Positions 49,679 through 63,600 of a stretch of DNA of 64,000 bases are shown in pieces. The notes under the pieces were generated by a model. That model did not search any database and was not told the origin of the DNA. It saw only the letters and a list, made by a program, of their open reading frames with translations. The DNA lies in assembly GCA_946807835.1 (NCBI GenBank), contig OX327709.1, forward strand, positions 20,833,501 through 20,897,500, in the 5' to 3' direction. The number at the start of each line of letters is the position of its first letter. Positions within the stretch are counted from its first letter, which is position 1. The translations under genes and the position numbers were made by a program. The stretch is from Ailanthus altissimus. Its lineage: Eukaryota; Streptophyta; Magnoliopsida; Sapindales; Simaroubaceae.

Positions 49679-49826
49679 TGCTTTTCACCACGAACTGCTT
49701 TCTGCTAGGATCGGCTCTCACTGTTTCACATGAATAGTAACCGTATGTATAAATAGTAATAGTATACATAAATAGTACTGTATACGTGAATAGTGACCTC
49801 CTTCAACCAGAAGCTCTGATACCACT

Positions 49827-50215
49827 TGTTAGGAAATTGAGTGGTGATGCAGGGTCGCAGCTAAAGCAAAATTGAGAAAAATAATAAAAATAAAAATAAG
49901 ACAAACACAAGAGTTTATGTGGTTCGGTTTTTAGTCTACGTCCACGGGCGAAGACAAAGAATCTTTTACTATTAGAAATGGAGAATACAAGTATTGTAGT
50001 GTTTTAGCCTTACAACTCAAAATTTTAATACACCCAATTCTCTCAAATCACTCAAAAACTCTCTCAAAACTTTTAAAACTCTTTCTAATTTGTAATAAAA
50101 AATTAATTACTAAACTCTTCCATTTATAAAGAGAATTTTGTCCACCATGACTGGCACATTACTAACACCGTGTGCTAGTAATTATGTAGCTGACACACAG
50201 TGCCAACTATCACCA
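49827..50215 (-). repeat. Copia 5' LTR
   Basis: 389 bp, starting TGGTGATAG and ending CCTAACA on the minus strand. It aligns along its length with the 416-bp LTR at 45256-45671 but lacks an internal stretch of about 27 bp, so the LTRs are unequal in length and have diverged by many substitutions. The insertion is therefore not recent. Confidence 0.88.
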
Positions 50216-52416
50216 TATATAAATCCTGCAAATTAATCTGCAAAAGATCATACTAATTATCTAAACCAAGATTAAAGCGTATTAAGTTTTAACGACTAAA
50301 GTTACTTTAAGTAGCTTTCATAATCAAAAAGTTAATAATAACCTTTGAGTTTGGCTTATACCACCAAAGCAATCTTCCGAGTCCACTTAAAAATGCACTT
50401 CGATGCTTAAATTAAAATTTGTAATAATAATTTTTTTTAAAGAAAAAATTAAGAAAAGTAAAAAGTCGGTGTTAAATGGTGAGAAAAGGTGTTTGACAAA
50501 TGTCTGATAAATCTGCACGTAAGATTTAGAGGAAACTATAAATATTTCCTCCAAATCCTGTTTCGACCATTGAATTGAATCTGGTTGCTGCTAGCCCTTT
50601 GATCTGCCACATGAAAGTTCAGTTGGCCTGTGGGGTTGGTTAGTTTCATTTAAATGGTTGTGGCTAATTTTTTATATGATTGTTTCTTATTTGAAGTCAC
50701 CTTTTTTTTTTCAAAAAAAAAAAAGAAGTCACGTTTTAAAAAATAAAAAATGGATAGATTGTAGGAGTTAATTGAGCTAACTAAATTCGGACCCAACAAG
50801 CATGTAAAAACATAAAATCACAGGTTAAAAGAGTTACTCATGAATATTTTTTAGAAATTTAGATTTTCAAGTTTCAAACTTTTGAATCATTTCTATTTTG
50901 GATTAATTAACCAAATAAGTATATCATAAGGCAAGGAATATCGATCGGATTCTTAGATTATTCACTACAAACACTTATTAATTAATAGATATACATCAAT
51001 TACAAAATTGGCATGTTATTTATTTTAAATGACTAATCATCTACTCTAATTAATGAAGTAATCAAAAAATGCTCCCTCAAAGAGCACAAAGACTTATTAC
51101 AAAGACGAGCATCCTACATATCATCATCATACTCATCCAATAAAAGAGAAAGCTTTTAGTGATTTTTACCCTCTTTTTTTTCATTGAATTCATACTATGT
51201 TACTGACTTTTTCATAATTAATTGAGAAACCCACATAGAAAAAACTTTAAAAAAAAAAAAGCAATATAGTAATAGTTAATAATTTGTTCTAACCAAATTA
51301 TAATACATACGCACTCCTGGTTATTAATCAATTAATTACAATAATGATGATAATAAAAGAGACAATTTAAAACAAATGAGTAGTTTTATTAAATAGTAAT
51401 ATGAATATCCTTCTAAGTTTCTAACTAAATGATTCAAGCAATCATTGAGGCTTCTCCTTCTAGCTCTTGAAAGTTGAAGAAAGGAAATGAAAAGGAGAAA
51501 CGACTCACAAAGACCAAAATGTTCAGCTTTTGGGGGGTGGGGGTGGCAGGTGGCAGAAATGGAGTCATTTCAAAACCATAGAACATGGCAAAATCAAGGG
51601 TCTCCCCCATTTGTTTTGAAGGTTTCCAACACTAACAGTTGTACACGTGCGTAAAAATATTTCATTTCTTGTCGTCACTTGTTACATAAATTTGTCAAAC
51701 TTTTAGATCTTTTAATGGAGAATGCGTTGTAGATATGTGCTATCGGTAGCTGCTTTTTTTTTTATGTTATTTAAGTTCATATGCAATTAATTAATTATGA
51801 GTAGTTGAGCCCCGTTAGAATTCCTAAGACTTGTTGCTTTCAGCTTCTTCATTGGTCCCTTGTTTCCGGTACAACTACCACTATGGGATTTAACCTGAAA
51901 TTCAGATCCCAAATCAGCCTCTCGTAGTTGTTTTTTTTCTTTTTGGGTTCATTTTCCTTCTATGCAATGATTTTCATTTCTGGCCTTATATTATTCGAGG
52001 TGGCGAGGAAAATTGAAGAGAAATAAGGCAGCCACGTTAAACAAGATGAAGAAATGGATGAGTTCACGTAAATAAATTATACCATAGAAAATGTTAAAAT
52101 GACCAAAACTCATGATCTACAGAGGGGATGATTTAAGAGCAAAAGAAAGAACAAGAATCATGCAAAAGAAACTAAACAGAATTGTCACAGAAAGAAAAGA
52201 ATCAGATTGTTCAATCTACTGTACATATATGTATATGGAATTCAATTATATATAGTAATTCTAAACAAAACTCAACAAAAACCTATTTTCCTATACTTCA
52301 CGCTGCAAATATCACTTCATAAACACTCTAGCCAGAACACTGAACTAGAAAATTAAGAATAATAAGAAGTAGGCAAGAACTACTTCTCTAAGAGAAATAA
52401 GCTTGAAGTTTGATGA
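50216..52416. other. Intergenic DNA, no gene seen
   Basis: About 2.2 kb, mainly AT-rich. A GC-richer patch at about 51525-51560 (a run of G) has no coding frame. The right end is the 3' flank of the small gene at 52417. Confidence 0.4.
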
Positions 52417-52575
52417 TCAAACACCGGCATAACCACCGTCGCAAGTGCAACTGCCGATGCTTCCATCGCCATGTTGGCCAGGTTGTGTGCTGAGACAACA
52501 ACACACTAGACCTATCAATAACATAAGACCCCACGCCGAGGCCATTGCCTGTACCCAGTTCAGATAATGCTCCAT
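52417..52575 (-). CDS. Small 52-residue protein with one membrane segment, unknown
   Basis: An ATG at 52575-52573 opens a 52-codon frame ending in TGA at 52417. Residues 1-12 are polar, 13-28 are hydrophobic and end in three Cys (AWGLMLLIGLVCCCL), and the tail is Gly-rich with a CTC pair (GDGSIGSCTCDGGYAGV). This is either a tail-exposed single-span protein or a secreted peptide with an uncleaved anchor. The region is GC-richer than its surroundings. The flanks look like UTRs: a pyrimidine-rich stretch (ttgcttctccttctctttgc, 52592-52611 on the plus strand) lies upstream of the ATG. I do not recognise the family. Confidence 0.5.
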   Translation of the reverse strand: MEHYLNWVQAMASAWGLMLLIGLVCCCLSTQPGQHGDGSIGSCTCDGGYAGV

Positions 52576-55500
52576 ATTCTTGATCCTTATTTTGCTTCTC
52601 CTTCTCTTTGCAACTCTAGGTACTTCTTCTCATCGTCTCAGCAATGCAACTGGCAAGTTTATTGGCATAGCAAAGACTTAATTAGAAGCCCTGGAACAAT
52701 GGTATCTGTAACAATATTCTATTAGAACATGAGAAATGCTAGCAGCTGAAAGAGAGAGGGGGAGAGAGAGAAGTAGTGGCGCACATGGACTGAGCTTGGA
52801 CAAGGCCAAGATAACATGGGCCAGACTGTAAATTTACCACCAACGGTAGATGAACTCTCCAACTGTTCTTTCTTTTAAAGCCGCACAAAGTTTATATCCA
52901 TGTTGATGATGATGTTCTTTTTGGTTTTCTTGTAAAGTATGGAGTTTTTCTTCAAGATACAACTCATATTAAAAAGCAATACAAAGCCCACAGAAAATGT
53001 TACAAATCACAAGTGAGAGAGAAAAAAGCAAAATGTGTGGGAACTCTTTTTTGCGGTTTGGGGTTTGGGACTCGATACCCTCTAATGCAGCAACGTGCTT
53101 GACCCACACACCAAGAATTCCCTTTCATGATCGTATCTTGTAAAGTTTTAGTAATTTAATATCTAGAGATATCAAAGCTGGCTTTGCAAAAAGCTTTCTT
53201 TTGAAATTATTCCCCTTTGCATGTTTTGGAACCCTTCCTTTTTCTTCTATCCAATTTTTTTAAAGAAAAATTCACATGGAGCCCCGTATATATAATTATA
53301 TATAGCCCGTTGAAACAGTATGGCATCAAATAGATTTCACCCACTTCAACATTCGAGTATGTATTATTGCTCAAACATGATTATGCTCTAACTCTTAAGA
53401 TTATAATTTTTTTTTTAAAAAAATAATAATGTTAGGCAGGTGTGCAAATCAATAATGAATTCGTTGTGAAAACTCTCATTTCCTAAAAGAATGAAGGGAA
53501 GGATGAGTAAAAGATGCCAAGGAAGTTGCTTCACGGTAGCCTCTTACTCTTTATATTGGTCAAGACTTTAGACAGATTATGATACTACTCTAATTTAATT
53601 GGCTGTCGGCTGATATTTTTCTTTTCATACATACAGACACGTCTTTATGTCGTACAACTCAGCTTCGTAAACAAGACGCACGGGGTATTGGACTAGCTCA
53701 GTGGTTAGTTGTTATACGAGGCTTCTTTATGAATCAATTGAATGCTTTTCTAGAAACAAAAACGAAATCACCATTTGCTTTTTAGACCTACGAAGCCCAA
53801 ACCATGAAGTGAGACATTTATTCAACTTCCTTTTAGACCCATAAGAAGCGATCGCCCTCGAGTTGGCCGACTTAGTAGACTCCGTAGTTACTATATGGAA
53901 AACTTTTAATACATATAAATTGCATAAAAATTGTGAAAATTATAAATTAATTAATTTTTTTTATAAATTATTTAAACAATATTACTTCCTTACGTAACCT
54001 ACTTAATTATTTCTTCTTATATATATATACTTCCTTTTTTTTTTCTTTGAACTCTTATTTGGTGGTTAATGTTTGCCGTTGAGCAAAAATGAATCATTTT
54101 CAGCACGTAAACAAAATGTCCCACCTCAATCACATCCCCAAGCTATCTTCCAAACCACAGACGGCTTGCAATTTCATTATTACAATCTACTCGGGAAACT
54201 TTTCAGCGTCAGATCAATGATCGACATCAGATTAATGGTTTTATCTCAGTTTGCTCTCTGAAAAGCAGCATCCAATTATTCCTACTACTGCACCGACCTG
54301 ATCTTTGCTGGCAGACAATTCGAAGCTTACAACTTAAATTAGAGAAGCACATAAATGACAAAACCATTAACTTAGACTGTAAGGTTATGGAATCGAAAAA
54401 GGTTAACACTAATTAGTCACAAAAGTCATGCATTATAAACTACATAACAATTCTGCATTATAAAATTCTAAAACACCTAGATGGGGCAATAAGAAACCGC
54501 CAAAGATTTCTAAAAATGTCTGATCACTTACGGTCTTCAAAGTGTCTTCCAATTTGGATTATCAATGGAAACAGTTTGCTTTACAAAACAGTAAGTCCCC
54601 ACAATTTACACCCCTTTGGTGGATCTGCAAATAGTAGCAGCTTCACCCGAGAATTCTAGATTCTAAGTGAAGGAAATTATTTCATTGCGAACAGAAGCAG
54701 CAATTGAGCCCAGTCCAGAACAACAAGCTGTATGCGCTTCATTAAGACAAATCCCTGTGGAAGAGCAAAAGCTGTTATTATGATCACAAATAAAGGGGAA
54801 AAGGATCATTCTCAGCAAATAAAATTACTAATGTAGTCCATCAAGTGAAAGCCCAAAGACTCCAGCTTAAAGCTTTCCATGAATGGAGCAACCTGACATC
54901 AATATGGATGAACTGCAAATATAGTTAAAAGAAAAAATCACAATTTTCACTATCTGCACTTAGTCCTAGATTTGAGAATCCACTAATGGTGATTAATACA
55001 CAGGACATTGTTACCCTTCATATTCAAACATTCATAACCAAAACATGCTAATAGAGGAAATAACAAGCTAAACAGAAAATCACTTATTCAGCAAAAGATC
55101 CATAAAACAGAGGCATAAAAGGAGACAAATTGACAACACCACATACTAATGACTCATCTGTGGTGCCCAGCACCAAAAATGCAACTGTCAAAATTATAGT
55201 AGATATCATAACATCCAATCTCATAGTTCACTTCTAATGAAAGATGCTAATGATGCAAAACAGACAATAATCAAACTCCCCTGAGCCTTCAACTCTGCAA
55301 CTAAAAGTGAGGCCTTTGCATGTCCATAAATGTATTAAACCAAGACAGAAATAACACTCATCTTAACTAATTCAACCAAAGAAGATCATATTCTTAACAT
55401 GTCACCATTATGAAGTCAATACAATTTAATGAAATGCGAAAAAAGTGTCTTAAAAGAAACCTTAGACTGTCCGCATGTTAAACAATACCAAAGTAGCCTA

Positions 55501-55808
55501 ATCATGAGCCAATAAAACAATTAAACTTTTAAAATTCCCTTCTGCATCAACAATATTTTACTAATTTATAGAACAGCCATCTGAGATAACCAATTGAAGA
55601 CCAAAAATAAATTCAAAAAACACATTAACAGCTAAAAATACAAGAAAGCATACCAAGAATAGTATAAATAAATCTATTGAGCAAGGTAAAATAAGCCTGT
55701 TCCACAGCTGCTGTCAATGATAGACAAAGACAATAATGAGACTAAAATCTAACATAAGAATAAATTTTGCAAAGCAGAATTACTCACTTCATACAGACTC
55801 AGAATCAG
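52576..55808. other. Intergenic DNA
   Basis: The left part should contain the promoter and 5' UTR of the small gene at 52417 (a purine-rich gagagagagggggag tract is at about 52752-52770). The right end (about 54600-55800) is the likely 3' UTR or downstream flank of the PRA1 gene. A tRNA-like A box at about 53690 has no partner. No other gene is supported. Confidence 0.4.
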
Positions 55809-58388
55809 CTACAGGTCGCTATAATTGCGCCAAACTGCACGGAATTCCTCTCGGAATGTATTCAGACGTGCTTTCAAGTTGGGTGTTCTAAAACTTGCAT
55901 GGAGGATAGTGGCTGTGAAACATAGGAAAGGAGGGAGAGCAATTAACTAAGCAACATCCAGAGAACACAGAAGAAAAGACTTGTGAAGGAGTGATTAACC
56001 TACCTAGAAGTCCAATAGCAAGTGCCCATAGAACAGTCAAGAGACCACAAGAAACATACCAAAGGATGAAACTCACTACAAAAATAAGGGGGATAAAAAA
56101 TCAGTTGACATTTATTACAATTTCACATCCCCAGTTGGAATAATGTGAATCACTTTACTCAAAGAAAACAGTCCTTAAATGGTTTGAAGTACCTGATGAA
56201 AATATTAAGACAAACACCCAACGAGGCCGACCACATATATGGATTGCTCTTTTAGCTGATGGACGTCCACGAATAACAGGTCTGAAATAATAAAACCATT
56301 AATTAAGCCAGTGATTATAGATGCTCAGCAGACACATACTACAGATAATAATAATGATAATAAAACACACACACACTTACGTAAGAGGAGGCCTCATCTT
56401 TGCAGCTAGATGTGGAGAAAATTGTCTCACAGTTCTTGTCACCTTCTCACTGAAAGTACCTGCAAAGCTGCAGAAAGAATTCTTAACAAACATGTTCTAT
56501 AAAATTATAGTATGATTACTGACAAGAATCTAAGGCCATTAATCTACCTTTTCTTAAATAGAAGAGATTAAGCTTAAGACCTACCCCAACAGCAACATTC
56601 TACCATCTCACTCAAGGCCTGGGGCAATGATTTACTAATGCATAATTTTCACCGAGTAAAAGTGTGTTAAGTACAAGTTATCTCTACTCTAAATCAAGAG
56701 CTATAGCATCATGAAAAAACTCCAACATATTTGCTTCCACCACAGTTTTGTTTCTCAGAATTAATAGTAACAGGTATTGTGAGTACATCTTCAGGTTGAA
56801 ACAAGCAAACTTCAAATAATCTATAAACAGTGCTGATGCCTGACAGGTAATAAAAATTGAACCCAATACAATGGCTTGAATAAGGAAATTCAGCACATTA
56901 AAAATTGAATTAACAATTCAATGTATGCAGATTTCAGATTTTGCAACCTGAAACAACACCTAAATAAAAGACAATTTGTTTTGAGTATTCAAACCATTTA
57001 CACGGGAGAGGAAATGGATAGCTCAAAAAGAGTTTGAGACAAATGGATTTGAAATTTTGAATCGTATGAAGACTTTACAATCCCAACAAACTTAATCCAT
57101 CAAAAACCAAACATTTCAGAATGTTAAGGCATTTTCTTCAATATGAGAGCTTGAATGACCAATTAAGCAACAAAACTTTGTTTCATTAGAAGGGGAAGGA
57201 GAGAAGAACATGAGTGTAGAAAAATTCTTAGCAATCAAAATTTTCACCCATTTATTTCAATGTTTCTTCACCCAGAATCAGAACTGAAATGCATAGTATG
57301 CCGCATACACACACAACACACAGAGACATTGAGAGAGGAAAAGAGAGTGGATCTAAGTAAAGCAGCTTACCTGTCATTCAGAAATGCAATGCTAAGTGCA
57401 GTCAAAAGAGCAGCAAGAATAGCAACTGGCCTCCTGAGGAATCCCAACCCTTCAGTTGAAAAGGCAAAATTAAGAACATAAAGCACACAGTGGATCAAAC
57501 AAAAGAAATGATAAATTAAAGCTATTTTGTCCACTCACCAAGAATGAGAGTAATCATGATGAAGTAGTTTGTTCGGTAGCTGCAAAAACATGTAAAGCTT
57601 AGCTATCAAGGCTAGTATATAACTAAAAACAAAATTTTGGTAAAACATAAGTGTGTTTAATTTCAATTCTTGGGTTTGCAATCATCTATCTCTTTTGCCA
57701 CAACCATGTGTACCTTCAAACGACATTCTATTTGCCATTTTATGTCTAAAAAAATAAAAATAAAAATAAAAATAAAAATTCAAAGAACACCCACTCAACT
57801 ATGCTAAGGATTTAACAATATATATATAGCTTGTAATCAGAGATCATCCCAATTCATTTAAGGATAAATCACGGAATTCAGACTTAAAACCACGCATCAA
57901 CTTTTTTCTCTTTAAGATGAACAGTGAGAAAGAAAATCCTCCAATCAGCGGGCACAAGTACGATAAATTTGAGTCTTTCATAGTAAATTGCCGATGTCTA
58001 ATTGAGTTAATCGACATTCAGTCGTGTACATACAACAAAAACTCTACAATCGCTAAACACTTTCTTTCCTTCCCTTACACTTTCTTGAAAACCTAAGGGG
58101 CTATAAAATGACGATCAGAAACCAATCGATCGAATCAAAAACACAAGGTGACCTAATTGAAGAAAGAACACTGAACTAGATATTAAAAAAAAAAAGTGAT
58201 TGCAAAAACAAGTAAGGAGATTGATCATACTAGTAAAGATTGCATTTCAATCGGCTGTTCCATTTGGCGTAGGATCTCGGCACGGTGAATCGGGAGAAGA
58301 ATTCGGAGAGAGGACGCGGAGGCGACGACCAGTCAACTTCGCGAAGCGCGTCGATCAGATCCTCTGCTGTCACGTTTCCCCAATCCAT
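55809..58388 (-). CDS. PRA1A: PRA1 family protein, A type
   Basis: Seven exons on the minus strand: 58231-58388, 57539-57579, 57371-57449, 56381-56467, 56193-56281, 56004-56075 and 55809-55912, all GT-AG and in phase, giving 209 aa. The start MDWGNVTAEDLIDALREVDW and the end RAVWRNYSDL fit plant PRA1-A proteins. A cytosolic N-terminal part (1-52) is followed by a hydrophobic block (NYFIMITLILGLGFL, then PVAILAALLTALSIAFL), a basic middle loop, and a second hydrophobic block (WVFVLIFSSVSFILWYVSCGLL, then VLWALAIGLLATIL). PRA1 proteins are four-span membrane proteins of the ER and Golgi that bind prenylated Rab GTPases and act in vesicle traffic. Role and location are inferred from the family. 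Confidence 0.94.
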
Positions 58389-59320
58389 CGGATTTGATTA
58401 TTATTATCTTTAGCTTCTACGAAACCCTAGAAAATCGATTTTGTTCAGTATAAAAATAAACAGAAGTTCGAAACCCTAGGAAAAAAAATTTAAAGATAAG
58501 AGTCAGGAGAGGAGTCGAGGAAGTGAAGAAATTGAATGGTATTTTGTGCAGTGAATGTCGTCTTAACGGAAAGTCAGTTGTGATTTTAGATTGAAATTTC
58601 CACGAAGCTTGCGTTCTTTCCTTCTTTTTTTTTTAAAAATATCATTCAATAAATCAGATTATAGGATTTTTTTATATAAAATAAAAAAATTATTGGGATG
58701 TTACAAAGGAATTATATATATTCATTATAATTTACTCTAATTTATAATTCTCTTACAAAGAGAAAAATATGGATACATCTATTATAATTCATCTTGACTT
58801 ATAATTTTTTTACAAAGAAAAAAATATAAATTTTTTAGTAAGAGGATCATCTCAATCGAAAATCTCTAACTTTATTTAAAATAAAAAAATTTATTCAATT
58901 AAAAACAAAAATTACTTATTTCATTTAAAACGAATATTACCTACTCTTAAATGAGAGACAAAATTACCCTTAAAAAGAGATAAATTAACCTCATACAAGA
59001 GGCATATCTACCTCAAGAGAATTATACCTCACGTAAAAAAAATTATTATACAACAAAAATAAGAACCATCCTCACACGAAAATGTTACATATGACTATTC
59101 TTTAACAAGTACAATCTTCGTCTAATTCAATCTATGACCCTATAAAATGCATCAACAATACTCACAATATATTAAAGATTTTGACACAATACATCCAATT
59201 ACTTTAAACGTGTGCGATACGGTAGAAGGCTGTCAGATTTGCTGCACACCAAACCAAACAGAGCACAAACTGTTGGAGCTTGCGTTCTTAAAAAGTAAGT
59301 AAAGCTTTGTTTAGAAAGTG

Positions 59321-59323
<3 letters not shown>

Positions 59324-59363
<40 letters not shown>
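59324..59363. repeat. (AT)n microsatellite at a LINE tail
   Basis: About 20 AT units directly at the 3' end of the minus-strand LINE fragment. Confidence 0.95.
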
Positions 59364-59367
<4 letters not shown>

Positions 59368-60620
59368 TGACTGAGCCGGGTTCGAACCCGTGATTAAGGG
59401 ATGATAATGCAGCTTCTTCTTTTTTTAACCGAAAGAACTTCATTAATAAGAAAGGATTGTAAAAGTATCCTGCCAAATCTTTAACAACATCAAAATTAAA
59501 AGCATGTTTTGCTAACTTATGAGCCTCCTCAACATAAGATCTAGGCATGAATTTAATTAAAATTTGATCCCTATCTTGCATAAAATTTCGGATGTCCTGA
59601 ATGATCCAACTAATTTCCTTCAAAGAAGTGATAGAGCCCTCCATTAATTGGACTACATTCTTTGAGTAAGATATAACGACAGCTTTGTGAAACTGAAGTG
59701 TCTTGACTAGCTCCAAGTCAAAAAGAATAGCCTTTGCTTCTGCAATTTTCACATTAGCTTAACAGAATCCAGGGGATACTGCTATAGATGTGGTTCTTTC
59801 TTCTGCATTCTTGATTACATCCCCTAGACCAGCCCTATTCCTTTCTCTGTCCACTGCAGCATCTACCAACACCATAGGCCAGTGATTCGCAGAGATAGCA
59901 TCTACAGACCCACTAACAGAGATATTATCCATAACCCCATTTGAATCTTCTTACACTTTAACAGAATGCTGGGAACAAATATTTGCACTGTAAGAGTTTA
60001 GATAGGCTTCGGCCTTCTCAACTAATTGGACAACATCTTCCATTACTCATTTTCATAATTAAACTATTTCAGAATTTCCAGTTGGCCTATAATAGCATAA
60101 GAACTCTATAAAATTCAGGACTTGGTAATGATAGAGTTCATGTAGTCCCAGAAGCACCATAAATCCTTTTGTTGGTTGTTGCAAACAACTTCAACAAATG
60201 AAGAGCATTTTCAGAGTTTTTTTTTTTTTTGCCATTCTACAAGATACTAGAGCATGAAGAACAATCTCCTTTTTCTTATGGCATCTAACATACAAGGGGT
60301 TATTCAGCACCTCCTTTGTGACCAATGAGCATCCTGTGGGTATGATATTGTGCAGAACCCTCCAGATGAAGATTCTGACATTTGGAGGGATTGCATAACT
60401 CCACATAGCTTTCCATTGATTTTGAGGCATTCCTGAAAGGCTTGCATGTTCAACATGTTTAATTGACAGTGCAGCATGATAACCACTTTTGACAGAATAG
60501 ATCCCTCTTTTGTCGAAATGCCAGCACAATGAGTCATTTGTTGGGGGTGTTGGGTGAGGGGATCTTTTGGATTAGTTTTGCATTGGGATGTAATATAGCT
60601 TGTTCTGAAAAAATTCAAAA
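59364..60620 (-). mobile_element. 3' fragment of a second LINE (zinc-binding and RNase H domains)
   Basis: At 60191-60529 the minus strand encodes a reverse-transcriptase zinc-binding region (CWHFDKRGIYSVKSGYHAAL, then WKAMWSYAIPPNVRIFIWRVLHN). At 59400-59870 it encodes an RNase H-like domain of plant LINEs (AEAKAILFDLELVKTL, then VVQLMEGSITSLKEI, then AHKLAKHAF). The two are joined by a frame-broken linker with stops near 59757 and 59950. The RT and endonuclease parts are missing. The RNase H domain shows that this is a different lineage from the LINE at 26407-30181. Confidence 0.75.
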
Positions 60621-63600
60621 TTTTGGTTCGGTCTAAATTCGGTTTGAGCTAAAAAATTTAGGTTCCATTTTTTTGTAGATAATTTAGATTTGGAAAATCA
60701 GGATTTTGTCTTTATTTTTTAAAAAAATCTTAAATTAATTCTTAATTTTTAATATATGTGAATCTATCAATTACTTTACAAAATAATTATTTTAAAAATT
60801 CAAATTCAAATTTAACATAAAATAAAAAATAAAAAATGAAAATTCAAATTTAAATCAAAATTTGAATTACCCAAATCTGATCCAAATTTAAACTCAAATC
60901 CTATTCAGACTTCAAATTTTTGAAGTAAGATCCTAATCTGAATCTCGGTTGGATGTTACCTTCTTCTTACATCTTTTTTGCCGCCAGAAGCAATATAATT
61001 GTGTAAGTGTATGATTATTAAGGAAACAATATTCATCATTTTGAATAGAAGGAAGAATAAAAGCAAATGTCATTCAGGAAAAATAAAAGGAACAAAAGCA
61101 AATGTTAGTTAACCGTCCTTCAATTTCTTATAATAACACTTAAAATTTAAGGATGTTACAAATTTTGAAAATGCTTATTTTAGATCCAACATTTGGCTGA
61201 TAACTATGGAACATAAAGCAAAAAAGGATATTTAGATTAAGGCTAGTTTATCATTGTTGTGGCTATATAATTTACTTCAATTGTGCTATGAAAAGTAATT
61301 AATAGTTTGATAAATTGTATTATGTTAAGCGTTGTGAGTTATAAAAATAAAATGCATGTGGTTAGTAAAGATTACCATCGTTACGGTATACAATGATTGT
61401 ATGTGTTGAAATTGTATACTCATGTTTTTAATTTTAAAGTTTAAAAATAATAATAAATAATTCTAAGATAATGATAAAAGACACACGAGTAAAAGGTAGT
61501 TATTCGACACACGCCCGTATATAAAGAGAACGGGTTTTATATTAGTGAGCTATTCATTATATGATCAACACGTAAATGTATAGTTTTTTTTAAAAATATT
61601 TGAATACACAGAGTGTAATTCTGTAACATATTATGAATATTACCAAAAATTATAAATTAATAAAATAATGCACATATGATAGTATTATTTATTATATAAT
61701 TAGCAAAGCACCCACTCAATTATTTAAAAAAAAGGCAATTCTCTTATTTGCTTGCTACAAAAAAATTAAAGATAAAGATTTTTATTATATAAATGCAATG
61801 CCAAAATAAAATCATCTGCATGATGTAATATTTTGAAGTTGGTATATAGAGATTAATTGGGAGAATTCTGACGTAATAAAAATTTAAATAATAAAGTAGG
61901 ATTTGTGAAGATATATAATATAATTGTCTTTTTATTGAAGCAATAAAAACACAATAGGGATTCTAAAATTTCCAATAAAGGTCTTCGTGTATTCTTTTAC
62001 AAATTGCTCCTAAAGTTTATATCCCTCTAGATTTAGAAAAGCAATAATGTTTTTAAAAAAGTAATCCTAATCTCAAGAAGGAATCTTATTCTTGAAATTT
62101 ATGAAATTTGAAGATAAATCTTAATCAAATAAGGTAATGATGAATTACATTTATAAAAGAATTTTTACAATTAAGCAACATTTATAGAAACAGGAGGGTT
62201 AAACAATGAAAAAAGGCATCCAAGAAGATCCCTCCTCCGTCAACTTTTGTGTATTTTCTTTTTATTATTATTATTTTTTTATAGTTAAAATCTCTTATAC
62301 AACTATTATAAAAATATTATTTAATAATATTATATTACTAAGTTCATCAATCTTAATAAAATAAATATAAAGTTACGTTGAATTAAACTATTATGAATTT
62401 TATATCTTTTTATATTTTTTTTATTAATTTCAATTTCATTCTCAACAACAAATAAATTCAACTTATTGTCTTCAAATTAATCAAATTTTAAAATTAATAG
62501 TTTAACATCATTTGTGAGAACATAACATAAAATCACGAAAAGCAATTAATCCAAAGTTGATAGAAGAATTTCTCGATTCGTGATTGCACGTAACAATAGA
62601 TCAAATCAATATACAATCGAATATCCTAATCAAGTCAACGAGGACTCTTTGCCAAATTAAGAGATGACAATTTGGCTTGTTGAATAGGGACAGTACCCTT
62701 ATGGTAAGTCGAGTTAGAAGAATAATTAAGGATGGCACAAAAAGAGAGGGAAGAATTGAAATAGTTATTAGTAGATAAGTTGAACAAACATAATAATTTA
62801 AAAGATTAGTGTGAGCCTCGAGGAAAGGCACATTGAAGAAGTGATTCACTTGACTTAAAAAGGCCTCTCCTGGTGAGTGAAAATAGTAAATATCTAGTTT
62901 GACTCACAATTGGCAATGAGTGAAAATAGTAAATATCTAGTTTGACTCACAATTGGCAAAAAGAGAAAGGTACATAATAAACATTTGAAATTATATATTT
63001 AATAAATATTTATATTATTATTTTGTATTATTAGTGTCTTTAACCTCCTAATGTAAGTATATTTACAATATTGTACCTAATTAGTTTTTAACTATTTTGT
63101 GGTAGGTACGGTAAAATAGGCATACCTTTCTACTTAAAAATTCAATTGGAGTAATTATTGATCCTGTGAAGAGCTGACTCAATGGGCTAACATATTGTAT
63201 TTCACAAGGCATTCTAAATTCGAGCGTTTAGAAGGTGAAAATGATCTAAAACAGAACTGATCTGCAATACAGGCTCAATCCAAACAGTCATCAGTATTTG
63301 GCTCATAACTATAGAAATGCGTATCTAATACGTATGAAATAACTCAATTTGAAAAGACAAGAGACTTATCAACAACTTTGATATTTTGAGTGATAGCTAA
63401 TTTGGACCACATTAATTCTAAATTCGATAAGCAAGTAGGTGCGTTAATAATAATCAATGTAAATTATTTGCCACAATTCTTGACTTTTATCATCTAAGTG
63501 GTTCCCTCTTCATTTGTCTCGATTTATCCATATTTTTCTATAAATAAGTAGCATATTTATACTCAAAACATGTAATTAGAGAGCTAGATTTTAGTTCAAA

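Larger units (their letters stand above)
45256..50215 (-). mobile_element. Ty1/copia LTR retrotransposon, inactive
   Basis: A 4,960-bp minus-strand element with two LTRs, a primer-binding site (tggtatcagagc read on the minus strand, complementary to the initiator tRNA-Met 3' end, just inside the 5' LTR at about 49811-49825) and a purine tract (aagtgggagaaa) directly before the 3' LTR. The order gag, protease, integrase, reverse transcriptase, RNase H is that of Copia. No matching 5-bp target duplication is visible (flanks aaatt and tatat). Confidence 0.93.

Noticed and set aside
53683..53730. tRNA-like A box (tagctcagtggttag)
   Set aside because: There is no B box at the right distance and no acceptor-stem pairing, so it is not a tRNA gene.
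59367..59392. B-box-like gggttcgaaccc palindrome
   Set aside because: It matches a T-arm word, but no D arm, anticodon arm or A box lies upstream on either strand.
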